From Scytonema sp. UIC 10036 (GTDB lineage Bacteria > Cyanobacteriota > Cyanobacteriia > Cyanobacteriales > Nostocaceae): a stretch of DNA of 64,000 nucleotides. Position 1 is the stretch's first letter, and every line of letters begins with the position of its first letter. The stretch covers positions 45,222 through 109,221 of the forward strand of contig NZ_WJFC01000016.1 of NCBI RefSeq assembly GCF_009725235.1. Direction: 5' to 3'. This document shows, piece after piece, positions 35,360-43,044 of this stretch. Under the pieces are notes generated by a model. It saw nothing but the letters and a program-made list of their open reading frames with translations, was not told where the DNA came from and did no database searches. Both the position numbers and the translations under genes were made by a program.

Positions 35360-35590
35360 TACACCTGTTTCCTATGAAACTGATAATCCTCTCTTCAAGA
35401 GTTCCCAGATAACAGGAGTCTTTGCACTGTCTAAAAAAAGTCTTTTTTTAATCTTTATCTTTGGTAAAAATTTAAGTGATAATGCTGAAAAGCACGAGTC
35501 AATATTTTTATTTTTAAAAAAAATATTTCTCGGTATACTGATGGTAATTGTGCTGAAAGATAAAGGGAAGGACGGCGAGATCGCCGACGG

Positions 35591-36784
35591 GTGTTTTGCC
35601 AGCGCACGTTGGTTGTAAATGATCGGGCAACCTCTTCTCTATTTCTGGCCACAGACAATTTTTTTCAGACTTTGCGTTACGATAATATAGCCAGAGTCAA
35701 CCGGGTATTTAAGGATAAACCGGGTGGTTTAGTGGTAGATTACCTGGGCATTGCCGAGCAACTCAAAAAAGCCCTCAAAGATTACACCGAAGGCGATAGG
35801 GGTCAAACAGGCATTCCTCAAGAAGAAGTTATTGCCCTAATGTTGGAAAAGTACGAAGTGGTGAAAGGGCTGTTTCACAGCTTTAATTACCAGCAGTTTT
35901 TTACAGGCACTCCATCCCAACGGGTTACGGTCATTCCCGTTGCAATGGACCATATACTAGGACAGGATGACGGCAAGCAACGCTACATGAAGGCGGTCAA
36001 CGAACTGGCGAAAGCTTTTGCTCTATGCAGTTCCAGTGATGAAGCTATAAACATTCGCGATGAAGTGGGTTTCTTCCAAGCCATCCGGGCTGCCTTTGCC
36101 AAACACACCACCGCCGGGGGGAGAAGCCAGGAGGATTTAGACACCGCTATCCGACAAATTGTCTCCAAGGCAGTGGCATCTGATGCAGTGGTGGATATTT
36201 TCAAGGATGCTGGATTGAAGAACCCCGATATCTCCATTCTTTCTGATGAATTTTTAGAAGAAGTGCGGGGTTTGCCAACTCGCAACCTAGCACTGGAGTT
36301 GTTACAAAAGTTAATCAACGACGAAATCAAAACCCGTTCCCGTCGCAACTTGGTACAGTCTCGCTCCTTTGCCCAAATGCTAGAGCAAACAGTCCGTCGC
36401 TACCAAAATCGTGCTGTTGAAGCTGCACAGGTGATTGCAGAGTTAATTGATTTGGCACGGGAGATGCGGGAAGCATACAAGCGGGGTGAGAATTTGGGGT
36501 TAACTGAGGATGAACTCGCGTTTTATGATGCCCTAGAAGTCAATGACAGTGCAGTTGCAGTTCTGGGGGATGAAACACTTCAAGCCATTGCCCGCGAACT
36601 CGTACAAACCATCCGCCGTAGCGTCACTATTGATTGGACTGTGAAAGAAAGCGTCCGGGCTAAGTTGCGGACAACGGTTAAGCGACTGTTGAGGAAGTAC
36701 GGCTACCCACCAGACAAGCAGGAGAAGGCAACGCTGACAGTGCTGCAGCAGGCGGAGTTGTTGTGTAAGGATTGGGCGGCGTGA
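35591..36784 (+). pseudogene. hsdR: 3' remnant of a type I restriction hsdR gene
   Basis: From about 35675 the frame matches the C-terminal third of Hsd[25 protein letters not shown] is the end of the helicase C lobe, and [24 protein letters not shown] near the end is the DUF3387-type C-terminal domain. The nuclease, helicase N and most of helicase C are missing, and the first ~28 residues do not resemble HsdR. No hsdM or hsdS is in the window. It is a 5'-deleted relic, divergent from the adenine methyltransferase, and suggests the present array replaced a type I locus. A truncated product could still be made. Confidence 0.85.
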
Positions 36785-36957
36785 TGGGATGCGATCGCAC
36801 TTTATTCAAACATTGCTTCTATCATTAATTGAGGTGAATAGCGCACCTTTCTATCATTTTTCCGTTCTGTAAAAAGCGGAAAGTCTTGATACAGGTGCAA
36901 AAAAATTTGCTATAAGATAAAGTGTTTATCTAAAAATTGGCAAGTTTGTCACGAATT

Positions 36958-37842
36958 ATGTCTAAAAATCTAACTATTGACTTCTATAAAGTTACAGTCT
37001 CCGAGGAATCAAATTTATCTTTTAATGACATTTTGCAGAAAATTATCACTATTTCTATCGCTCAAAGGTCTCAAGAAGTTCGTTTTCAACCTGTTTTCTT
37101 GTATGAGGCTAAATATGGATGGGAGCATACTTGGGAAGGAGAGATAGTTCGTCTTCGTATGGATAATATACCTGTTAAGGGCAATCTTGCTGGTACTATA
37201 GAAGATTTTAAGCTAGCAGATGATGAAGGTATAGGTGAACAATCGGCGTTTATTTATCATCCAGCTACTCGGATTTTAGCACTTCAATCTAATAAGCATG
37301 GTGTATCACCAGGAAATTTTGCTAAATATTTTGAATTAATGATTGGAAGTAATACTTCTATTTATCTAGACCCAGTTCTTCAACTGGATGCTATGCAAAG
37401 ATTTAATAAAATGAACAGTGTTAGCAAGTTTCATATTAATATTGCTGCTTTAGGAAATATGAGTATTTTTGAGAGTTCTGGTCTTGAAGAATTTGCTAAC
37501 TTAACTAAAGTTTTTCAAGCTCCAGCTATTAATATGGAGTTAAAGGTGTCTCGTCAAAAACAGTCATCTTTATCTGTAGCTAAAGTACGTAATGCAGCAG
37601 AATCATTATTAAGAATTTCTCATCAAAATTCAAGTCAAGTAAAAACTGTAAGAATTTCTGGTTCTAGTGATGATAACGAGCATATATTTATTGATTTATT
37701 AAAAGATAAAATGCGCGAATACATTAAAATCCAATCATCTAGTAAAAAACGAAACATCCCTTATCCAGAAAGACAAATAGCCTTAAGGGATGCTTGGAAA
37801 AAGCGGGAATCTGAAATATTCCAAATGCATGAAATATGCTAA
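36958..37842 (+). CDS. Hypothetical protein, DUF6731-like
   Basis: I choose ATG 36958 (MSKNLTIDFYKVTV) over an upstream ATG at 36937. The product has 294 residues and is soluble. An N-terminal beta-rich domain starts NLTIDFYKVTV. Midway there is a motif FIYHPATRILALQSNKHGVSPGNFAKYFE. The helical tail is basic. It resembles the DUF6731 family as I remember it; this is uncertain. Its 3' end overlaps by 4 bp the convergent gene for a four-TM protein. Both are AT-rich compared with the flanking restriction genes. A toxin/effector role of the pair is a guess from context. Confidence 0.65.
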   Translation: MSKNLTIDFYKVTVSEESNLSFNDILQKIITISIAQRSQEVRFQPVFLYEAKYGWEHTWEGEIVRLRMDNIPVKGNLAGTIEDFKLADDEGIGEQSAFIYHPATRILALQSNKHGVSPGNFAKYFELMIGSNTSIYLDPVLQLDAMQRFNKMNSVSKFHINIAALGNMSIFESSGLEEFANLTKVFQAPAINMELKVSRQKQSSLSVAKVRNAAESLLRISHQNSSQVKTVRISGSSDDNEHIFIDLLKDKMREYIKIQSSSKKRNIPYPERQIALRDAWKKRESEIFQMHEIC

Positions 37843-38279
37843 TTAGCTGCACGTAGAATTGCTGCGAAAACTCTAATAACTCTATAAGAACTAAGTCCAG
37901 ATGTTATTAGAGTAAATAACCAAATTCCAAAAGCAGACCACTGCCAAACTCCTAGATTATTAATATCAATAAATAGACCGACTAAGCTAAACGCTGCTAG
38001 TAAAAACGACCAATTGATAGCATCCATAAAATAATTAATTAGTCTGGTGTATTTATTAGTATTTTTTATTTGCTTCACAACAAATGTATTACTTATTGTA
38101 AATAATATTGACATAGCTGTTGCAAGAAAACCTACTGCAATACCGCTAAGTGTTGTGGCAGCAGAAAATATGTCTTTTAAAGAACTAGGTAAAGGTTTAC
38201 TGCGAAATAACAAATAACATAACGCGGTAATAAAGAATCCGAATGTTACAGGATACCATCTTTCTAGCTTGCTACGCAT
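37839..38279 (-). CDS. Four-TM membrane protein
   Basis: I choose ATG 38279 (MRSKLERWYPVTFGFF); another ATG lies 7 codons upstream. The product has 146 residues with four hydrophobic segments at about 9-24, 36-62 (AATTLSGIAVGFLATAMSILFTI), 84-103 (AINWSFLLAAFSLVGLFIDI) and 108-127 (WSAFGIWLFTLITSGL). The last basic helix ends RVFAAILRAAN. It converges on the DUF6731-like gene with overlapping stops. No family name can be given; the topology fits a small pore or membrane partner. Confidence 0.7.
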   Translation of the reverse strand: MRSKLERWYPVTFGFFITALCYLLFRSKPLPSSLKDIFSAATTLSGIAVGFLATAMSILFTISNTFVVKQIKNTNKYTRLINYFMDAINWSFLLAAFSLVGLFIDINNLGVWQWSAFGIWLFTLITSGLSSYRVIRVFAAILRAAN

Positions 38280-38800
38280 ATTAACCACCCAGCAACCCAA
38301 TTAACAAAACAATGCTTAACACTATTCTATCGCTTTGTAGTACATTGGTACCAACAAAAAAGTAAAACTTGTATAAAGTAAGTTTTCTATAATTTATATG
38401 AAAGAAGAGGCCAGAGGTAGTAAATATGCAGAGTTTTTCCTATCATTTGTAGAAGATCTCTTTAATTTTGATGTGTATATAGCTCGGCGATCACCCTGTA
38501 CGATTATGCTGTGCAAGTGGCACACCTTATTGTAAAGTTTTGTACGCTCGCCCAAGTTTCCCCAGAACTATTAAGCGCGATCGCATCCTCATACTCTCTC
38601 AGTTCTCAGTCACAAGGTGAGACATCAAAAAAAGTTAGGCGATCGCACTCCCTATGTGACTCCGGCGTATAAAGGTTAAATTATGTTACGCTTCGGCAGA
38701 ATGTAGCGATCGCTCTACCTCAAATGCTGTGCCACTTGCACACTTTTTGTAAAGTTTTGTAATCAAGGGGAATACGGGCAATCAAAAACGCTGTTTGCAC
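38280..38800. other. Spacer with two copies of the dispersed repeat
   Basis: A 520-bp stretch without a gene. It holds two copies of the dispersed repeat (38502-38544 and 38724-38780), the first with the palindrome GTGCAAGTGGCAC and the second with GTGCCACTTGCAC, each followed by TTGTAAAGTTTTGTA. Several GCGATCGC sites lie between them. Confidence 0.75.
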
Positions 38801-39301
38801 TCAGTTTGTACCCAGTTTTTCTTGCTTGAGTTTGGCGATCGCCTTAAGCAAGCTAGGGCGGTGTTTAGCAACAATCATCCATTTAGGCAGGCGGCTAAAC
38901 AAGCTTTGGTTATGCCATCCGTATTTAGGAACGGGCTTCGAGCCACGCAACGAACTGGCTATATATTGTTCTAGCAGCAGTAGATGGCGATCATTGTATG
39001 CCCACAATACGTACTGGCGATATTTGGTCTGTAACCACAGTGGCAGCCTGAAGAAAGGATCGCGCATGGGATCTGCATGCCAATCGTATCCAAAGCCTTG
39101 AGCAGCTAACTCTTTACTCAATCCACATCCTCTACAGATAAGACGCCGTACTTGAAAGTACGTTAGAACGGATGTACTCTCAGAACAAGCAGATGTAATG
39201 TGTGCTAGCGCCTGACAACGGGGACAAACTACTAAAATTTCGTCCATCAAGTCATAGATGGTTATGTTTTTTTCTTCATGTTGTGGTTGTACGCAGTCCA
39301 T
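38801..39301 (-). CDS. Zinc-ribbon hypothetical protein
   Basis: I choose ATG 39301 (MDCVQPQHEEKNITIYDLM). The product has 166 residues. Two Cys pairs (VVCPRCQAL and LICRGCGLS) form a TFIIB-like zinc ribbon in the first half. The second half contains PFFRLPLWLQTKYRQYVLWAYN and HLLLLEQYIASSLRG, which recur in a cyanobacterial and actinobacterial family of unknown function. No neighbour gives a role. A DNA- or RNA-linked function is likely from the zinc ribbon only. Confidence 0.75.
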   Translation of the reverse strand: MDCVQPQHEEKNITIYDLMDEILVVCPRCQALAHITSACSESTSVLTYFQVRRLICRGCGLSKELAAQGFGYDWHADPMRDPFFRLPLWLQTKYRQYVLWAYNDRHLLLLEQYIASSLRGSKPVPKYGWHNQSLFSRLPKWMIVAKHRPSLLKAIAKLKQEKLGTN

Positions 39302-39669
39302 AACACAATCAGAGTCAAACAAGCAGGCATAGCTTTACTTAACTTTAGCGTATGCGATGGCGCGTATCAGTGCAAAGAACATAATCTTCAGAATTTTCAA
39401 AGTAACGAAATACAGCACACCCAAGGAGTGCGATCGCACAATAAATTCATCCCATTGCTATTCCATCAAATCGCGTCGGACGTTTAATACCTGAAGTGCG
39501 AAGCGATCGCACTTAATACAAGACCCCCTTCTTGCATCCGTCTTAAGCTTTTACAACAAAACGCGCGATCATACACAACACATTCTCAACTGGTGTTGAT
39601 TGTCATCGCTCGCTGACTAGCTCAACGAGTTCGGTCAAGGTGCAGAAACCATAACCTTCTACGCTTAAC

Positions 39670-40191
39670 TTAATTAATGGCATTAATTAACTGACATAGT
39701 GTTTCACTACCAATCTCTGGTAATACATCCTGGGTTTTCAGTCGAGAAATAGTCGTAGGATGAACATTTAATTCATCTGCGATCGCTTTGTTTGTAATTC
39801 CACGTTGTTTCATGACTTCTCTTAACTTCCAAAGAACTTTGGTTACTAACGGTGGACTTTCTTTGTCATTTGTGTTACATCTAACTACTGCAAATCTTCG
39901 GTTTAAAGGCGGGTCAAACCAATCAATGAGAGCTTTTTCTATTACTGGCAGCAAAGTTTTATCGGACACTTCTATCCATGCAATTTTAACTCCTCCTATT
40001 TGTTCCAACTGGCGTTTCCTGTGATGCTGCAACCATCTGTGCTGAATATTATTTGACCTGCCAATATACTGGACTGTTCCTTGACTATCAATGGCAAAGT
40101 AGATACCAGGGCACTCAGGAAGTCCTTTGCTCCATTCTAAAGGTAGTGAGGGAAGAGTGAGAGGGTCAACCGATGAGGGTTCATACATCAA
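39670..40191 (-). CDS. GIY-YIG nuclease domain fused to an XRE HTH
   Basis: The protein has 173 residues. Residues 18-100 are GIY-YIG: GIY at 29-31, YIG at 42-44, then R45, E85 and N97 as likely active-site residues. Residues 117-170 are an HTH (LREVMKQRGITNKAIADELN, VHPTTISRLKTQ). Fusing the nuclease to a sequence-specific HTH resembles homing-type or targeted nucleases. The paralog at 45720-45989 has only the HTH and continues 22 residues further. In copy A one extra T after codon 172 shifts the frame and ends the protein early; the lost end (KLSVEGYGFCTLTELVELV) is still readable down to about 39604. The start overlaps the upstream XRE gene by 11 bp, so the two are coupled. Confidence 0.85.
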   Translation of the reverse strand: MMYEPSSVDPLTLPSLPLEWSKGLPECPGIYFAIDSQGTVQYIGRSNNIQHRWLQHHRKRQLEQIGGVKIAWIEVSDKTLLPVIEKALIDWFDPPLNRRFAVVRCNTNDKESPPLVTKVLWKLREVMKQRGITNKAIADELNVHPTTISRLKTQDVLPEIGSETLCQLINAIN

Positions 40192-40429
40192 AGTTCACCC
40201 CAAAATTTACACCAAGTACCTTTTCAATCTTGCGGAGAGTGTCTTCTGGTAACGAATCTCTCACGTTTTCCTTTTCTATGTCGTACCAGTAAACGCGAGA
40301 TAAACCAGCTTCAGCGCAGATAGCTTCTAATGAACGTCGATCGGCCTCCCTGGCTTTTTTGATTTGTTGTCCCAATCCTGGGGCTTCTTTCTCTATTGTT
40401 CGTCTGACCTTCATGTAAGTTTTTGCCAT
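40181..40429 (-). CDS. XRE-family HTH protein
   Basis: I choose ATG 40429 (MAKTYMKVRRTIEKEAPGLG). The product has 82 residues. The HTH spans about 18-70 (IKKAREADRRSLEAICAEAGLSRVYWYDIEK). The end reads LGVNFGVNFDV, a small duplication. It overlaps the GIY-YIG-HTH gene by 11 bp. Such coupled HTH pairs are often antitoxin-like or autoregulatory. It has no equivalent in copy B of the duplication. Confidence 0.8.
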   Translation of the reverse strand: MAKTYMKVRRTIEKEAPGLGQQIKKAREADRRSLEAICAEAGLSRVYWYDIEKENVRDSLPEDTLRKIEKVLGVNFGVNFDV

Positions 40430-40582
40430 AAACCCTAACATTCTACTTGTATATTATTAGCTGTCATTGATTGTACATCATTAGCTAACAGTGTACAATT
40501 AAAGGACAAGAGAAAGGCGATCGCGCCTGCCAAGCAAAAAAATCGCCTTTCTCGTTAAACCCCAATCGCAGGATTTTTCTTT

Positions 40583-40861
40583 ATGATTGCACAAACTTCA
40601 CAAGATAGCACGATTCGTGCAGACCAACTGACTGAGGGCGATATTATTCAACACGCTTGCGGCAATACCTGGATGGTTATCGCAGAACCCGAATACACTA
40701 CTACTGGTATTACTTTTGAAGTGCTGTGTTTGGATGTAGAAACATTGCCCAATACACAAACAGTGTGCTTTATTCCTGAAGAAAGCTTTTTACTGCTAGA
40801 CCATCAGGGATTTGTAAGTGGCTTGGGTCGGAATGATGGGGTCATTGCAAGAGCCAGTTAG
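40583..40861 (+). CDS. Conserved 92-aa hypothetical protein, copy A
   Basis: The protein has 92 residues and looks like a small beta-barrel: LTEGDIIQHACGNTWMVIAEP, ITFEVLCLDVETL, FIPEESFLLLDHQGFVSG. It is nearly identical to the product of 46215-46493. It precedes the 297-aa gene and shares its strand in both copies. ORF-internal composition is normal. The function is unknown; the pairing with the 297-aa protein suggests a joint role. Confidence 0.75.
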   Translation: MIAQTSQDSTIRADQLTEGDIIQHACGNTWMVIAEPEYTTTGITFEVLCLDVETLPNTQTVCFIPEESFLLLDHQGFVSGLGRNDGVIARAS

Positions 40862-40916
40862 GCAGTGCTCTTGAGTTGAAAGCGGACGGCGCACCTTCAA
40901 AGCACTCGCAATCGTT

Positions 40917-40959
40917 AGGGTGCGTTCGTCATTCAAAGTTTTTCCAAAAATTGCACCCT
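40917..40959 (+). promoter_or_regulatory. Leader hairpin just upstream of the 297-aa gene
   Basis: Arms AGGGTGC (40917-40923) and GCACCCT (40953-40959), the latter ending 4 bases before the ATG. The same structure with one G-U change occurs in copy B (46555-46561 and 46591-46597). The 3' arm covers the place where a ribosome would bind, so it may control translation. Confidence 0.5.
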
Positions 40960-40963
40960 CATT

Positions 40964-41857
40964 ATGCCCAAACCTGAGTTACCAAAAGAACATTCCGAAA
41001 CGGTATCGGTAGAAGTTGTTCAACTAGAAGAACTAACTCTTGAAGAGCAGCAGTTGCGCCTTCAGTTAGAGCGCAAGGTGGAACGCTCTTTCTATGAATG
41101 CGGAAAAGCATTGATGGAATTACGGAATAAACGTTTGTATCGTTCTACTCACAAAACCTTTGAAAAATACTGTGAAAGTCGGTTTAGTTTTACCCATCGT
41201 AATGTCAATTACTTAATTGCTGGTTCAGAGGTTGTAGATAATCTGTTGGTGGGAACCATTGGTTCCCAAATTCAGATTGAGGACGATTTGGGAACAATTT
41301 GTTCCCAAATTTTGCCCACCAACGAATGCCAAGTTCGACCCCTAACCAAGCTAGAACCCGACCAGCAACGGGAAGTCTGGCAGCAAGCGGTGGAGAAAGC
41401 GGGCAATAAAGTGCCTTCCGGTCGCATCGTCAAAGATGTTGTCCAGCGTATCATGGAACGTACCAAAGTGCCCAATCCCTATCGTATAGGAGAAGTTTGT
41501 CAGTTTGTTGTGAAAGACAACCCAGATTTTAGAGGGAAGGGTGGGTGCTGGTGTATCGTTAGTCAAGTCAATAATTTCAGTTGTAACGTTATTGCATGGG
41601 ATGGAGAATATACCGTGAGCATGGACCATTTAAAATCTTTGGATTACTCGGATTCTAATTGCGAACAGATGCAAGAGATAAGCAAACGCATTACCCGACT
41701 TCTTAGCAACAAAAAATTAGAAGATGCTGCCATCAAAATGTTGAAACACCTCGGAGAGGTCAAGCGTCCTTATCTAACTCCTTTTGAAGAAAAATTGTTG
41801 AGTTTTATAGAACAAGAATGTGGAGTTGTGGATGAAGCTTCACATAACCAGAGCTAA
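40964..41857 (+). CDS. Plasmid-type hypothetical DNA-associated protein, copy A
   Basis: The protein has 297 residues. The N-terminal half is helical (LEEQQLRLQLERKVERSFYE, GKALMELRNKRLYRSTHKTF, YCESRFSFTHRNVNYLIAG), like plasmid and phage proteins of the DUF3102/ParB-linked kind. Two palindromic inserts encode GT(I/N)xSQI near residues 96-115. A conserved RPLTKLEPDQQREVWQQAVE follows, then a small domain with CQFVVKDNP and GGCWCIVSQV (an SH3-like strand set), and a helical C-terminus. Copy B (46602-47495) differs at scattered residues. The function is unproven; the name reflects the plasmid-like context. Confidence 0.7.
   Translation: MPKPELPKEHSETVSVEVVQLEELTLEEQQLRLQLERKVERSFYECGKALMELRNKRLYRSTHKTFEKYCESRFSFTHRNVNYLIAGSEVVDNLLVGTIGSQIQIEDDLGTICSQILPTNECQVRPLTKLEPDQQREVWQQAVEKAGNKVPSGRIVKDVVQRIMERTKVPNPYRIGEVCQFVVKDNPDFRGKGGCWCIVSQVNNFSCNVIAWDGEYTVSMDHLKSLDYSDSNCEQMQEISKRITRLLSNKKLEDAAIKMLKHLGEVKRPYLTPFEEKLLSFIEQECGVVDEASHNQS
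41286..41310. repeat. Palindromic insert in the 297-aa gene
   Basis: A perfect 12+1+12 palindrome with arms ATTTGGGAACAA and TTGTTCCCAAAT. A second palindrome, GGGAACC-ATT-GGTTCCC, lies 19 bases upstream at 41251-41267. Copy B has related ones at 46889-46905 and 46929-46943, with changed spacing and centre. They encode the variable GTxxSQI segments. Confidence 0.85.
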
Positions 41858-41880
41858 TTGAAAAAGGGTGTGTTCGAAAG

Positions 41881-41965
41881 AGCGATACGGCTGTACTCCC
41901 GCAGGCAGTTGGCTTATCGCCCTGTGCCACTTGCACACCTTATTGTAAAGTTTTGTAAAACTCTC
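41881..41965 (+). repeat. REP-like palindrome plus dispersed repeat
   Basis: First part: AGCGATACGGCTGTACTCC and, after a short loop, TTGGCTTATCGCC (41881-41921), an interrupted palindrome that also occurs at 56984-57025 and inverted at 56017-56062. Second part: the dispersed repeat with GTGCCACTTGCAC and TATTGTAAAGTTTTGTAA. Confidence 0.8.
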
Positions 41966-42032
41966 TGTGAGTCCGGCGTATAAAATTGAGTTAAGCAACA
42001 TGAGGAGACAGCACACCCCATACATAAAACAA

Positions 42033-42314
42033 ATGACCGCACAAAATTGTCCTATTTGCGGCACTGCCGTCCAGCCCAATCCCAGATACACAAAATATGT
42101 TTGTAGCAATTGTGCCAAGAAAGCCTCCGATATTAATGGTAGGAAGTTAGTTTTCTACAACCAAGACTTTTCCGGTGGGTATATCGCTTATTATGCCGAT
42201 GGTGAGAGTAAAGAAGAATACAAAAGTCACGATTGCTATATAGATGGAATTCAATGTTGGGCAGATGAAGCCCGCTTTGGCGGTATAGTCATTGAAGTCG
42301 TTGAGATGACTTGA
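42033..42314 (+). CDS. Zinc-ribbon hypothetical protein
   Basis: I choose ATG 42033 (MTAQNCPICGTAVQPNPRYT) because the zinc motif begins right after it. The product has 93 residues. CPIC and CSNC form the ribbon, then FYNQDFSGGYIAYYADGE, HDCYIDGIQCWADEARFGG. This is a small cyanobacterial family of unknown role with one metal site. It stands alone between the duplication copies. Confidence 0.65.
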   Translation: MTAQNCPICGTAVQPNPRYTKYVCSNCAKKASDINGRKLVFYNQDFSGGYIAYYADGESKEEYKSHDCYIDGIQCWADEARFGGIVIEVVEMT

Positions 42315-42516
42315 CAAACTGGTAATTTGAGCTACATGATAACCGCCCACAGAAAGCTCATCTGAAGTTAATAGACTTGCAATGGCGCGGAGCCTTACCT
42401 GAGCGCGATCGCCCAGCCCTTGCAAGCCGAAAGAGCGCTTATCGCAAATTTAACAGACTTACGATAACTTTGCTAACGAAAGAAAACGATTTCTAGCTTA
42501 ATTGTAAAAATTAAAC

Positions 42517-42810
42517 ATGGACGAGAAAAAGAACAGTGATTTCCTGGCCGCTTATGGTGGCTTCTCTGTTGGAGAAAAAGTGACATATTTAGTTAAGCCA
42601 GAAACTACCAACACTGGGATTGAGGTCGGAGGTAAAAGATTGGGAATGCTGGCGACTATAACTAGCATCTATCGTCATCCGCTCAGTAACAAATCTGTTG
42701 TCTTTATGCTGACTTTTGAAGATGAATCACTACCTGACGTGCTCAAAACGCAGCCTGTCACTTTTCCTCAAAACTCAGGATGGTTTGAGAAGTATATAGA
42801 TGATTTCTAA
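42517..42810 (+). CDS. Hypothetical protein, probably SH3-like
   Basis: The protein has 97 residues with alternating beta-type segments (FSVGEKVTYLVKPE, RLGMLATITSIYRH, KSVVFMLTFED). It has no TM segment, metal motif or catalytic residue that I recognise. AATTGTAAAAATTAAAC precedes the ATG, with no strong ribosome-binding site. Composition is coding-like. Confidence 0.55.
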   Translation: MDEKKNSDFLAAYGGFSVGEKVTYLVKPETTNTGIEVGGKRLGMLATITSIYRHPLSNKSVVFMLTFEDESLPDVLKTQPVTFPQNSGWFEKYIDDF

Positions 42811-42889
42811 ACGCGATGGTCTTGGAGGAGGTGAGATTAACGCGGGGAGCGAGAGGTTCAACCAAAATGCAACAGTTAAATAGCTGTGC

Positions 42890-43026
42890 TTTCCTCCCGA
42901 ACAAAGCTTTTTACTGCTGGACCATCAGGGATTTGTAGGTGGCTTGGGTCGGAATGATGGGGTCAAAAGCAAGAGCGAGTTGAAAGCGAACGGCGCACCT
43001 TCAAAGCACTCGCAATCGTTTTGATG
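42890..43026 (+). pseudogene. Remnant of the 92-aa gene 3' end
   Basis: The stretch CTTTTTACTGCTGGACCATC onwards (through GGCTTGGGTCGGAATGATGG and AACGGCGCACCTTCAAAGCA) matches the last ~35 codons and downstream sequence of the 92-aa genes at 40583 and 46215. The upstream part and start are missing. It is a third trace of the duplicated segment. Confidence 0.8.
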
Positions 43027-43044
43027 CCCGCATATAAACTTATG

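Larger units (their letters stand above)
39503..41857. repeat. Segmental duplication, copy A
   Basis: Homologous to 45622-47495 from the shared TACAACAAAACGCGCGATC leader through the HTH end, the 92-aa gene and the 297-aa gene. Copy A additionally has the GIY-YIG domain fused to the HTH and a separate XRE gene (40181-40429) that copy B lacks. A third, partial trace lies at 42890-43026. Confidence 0.9.
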
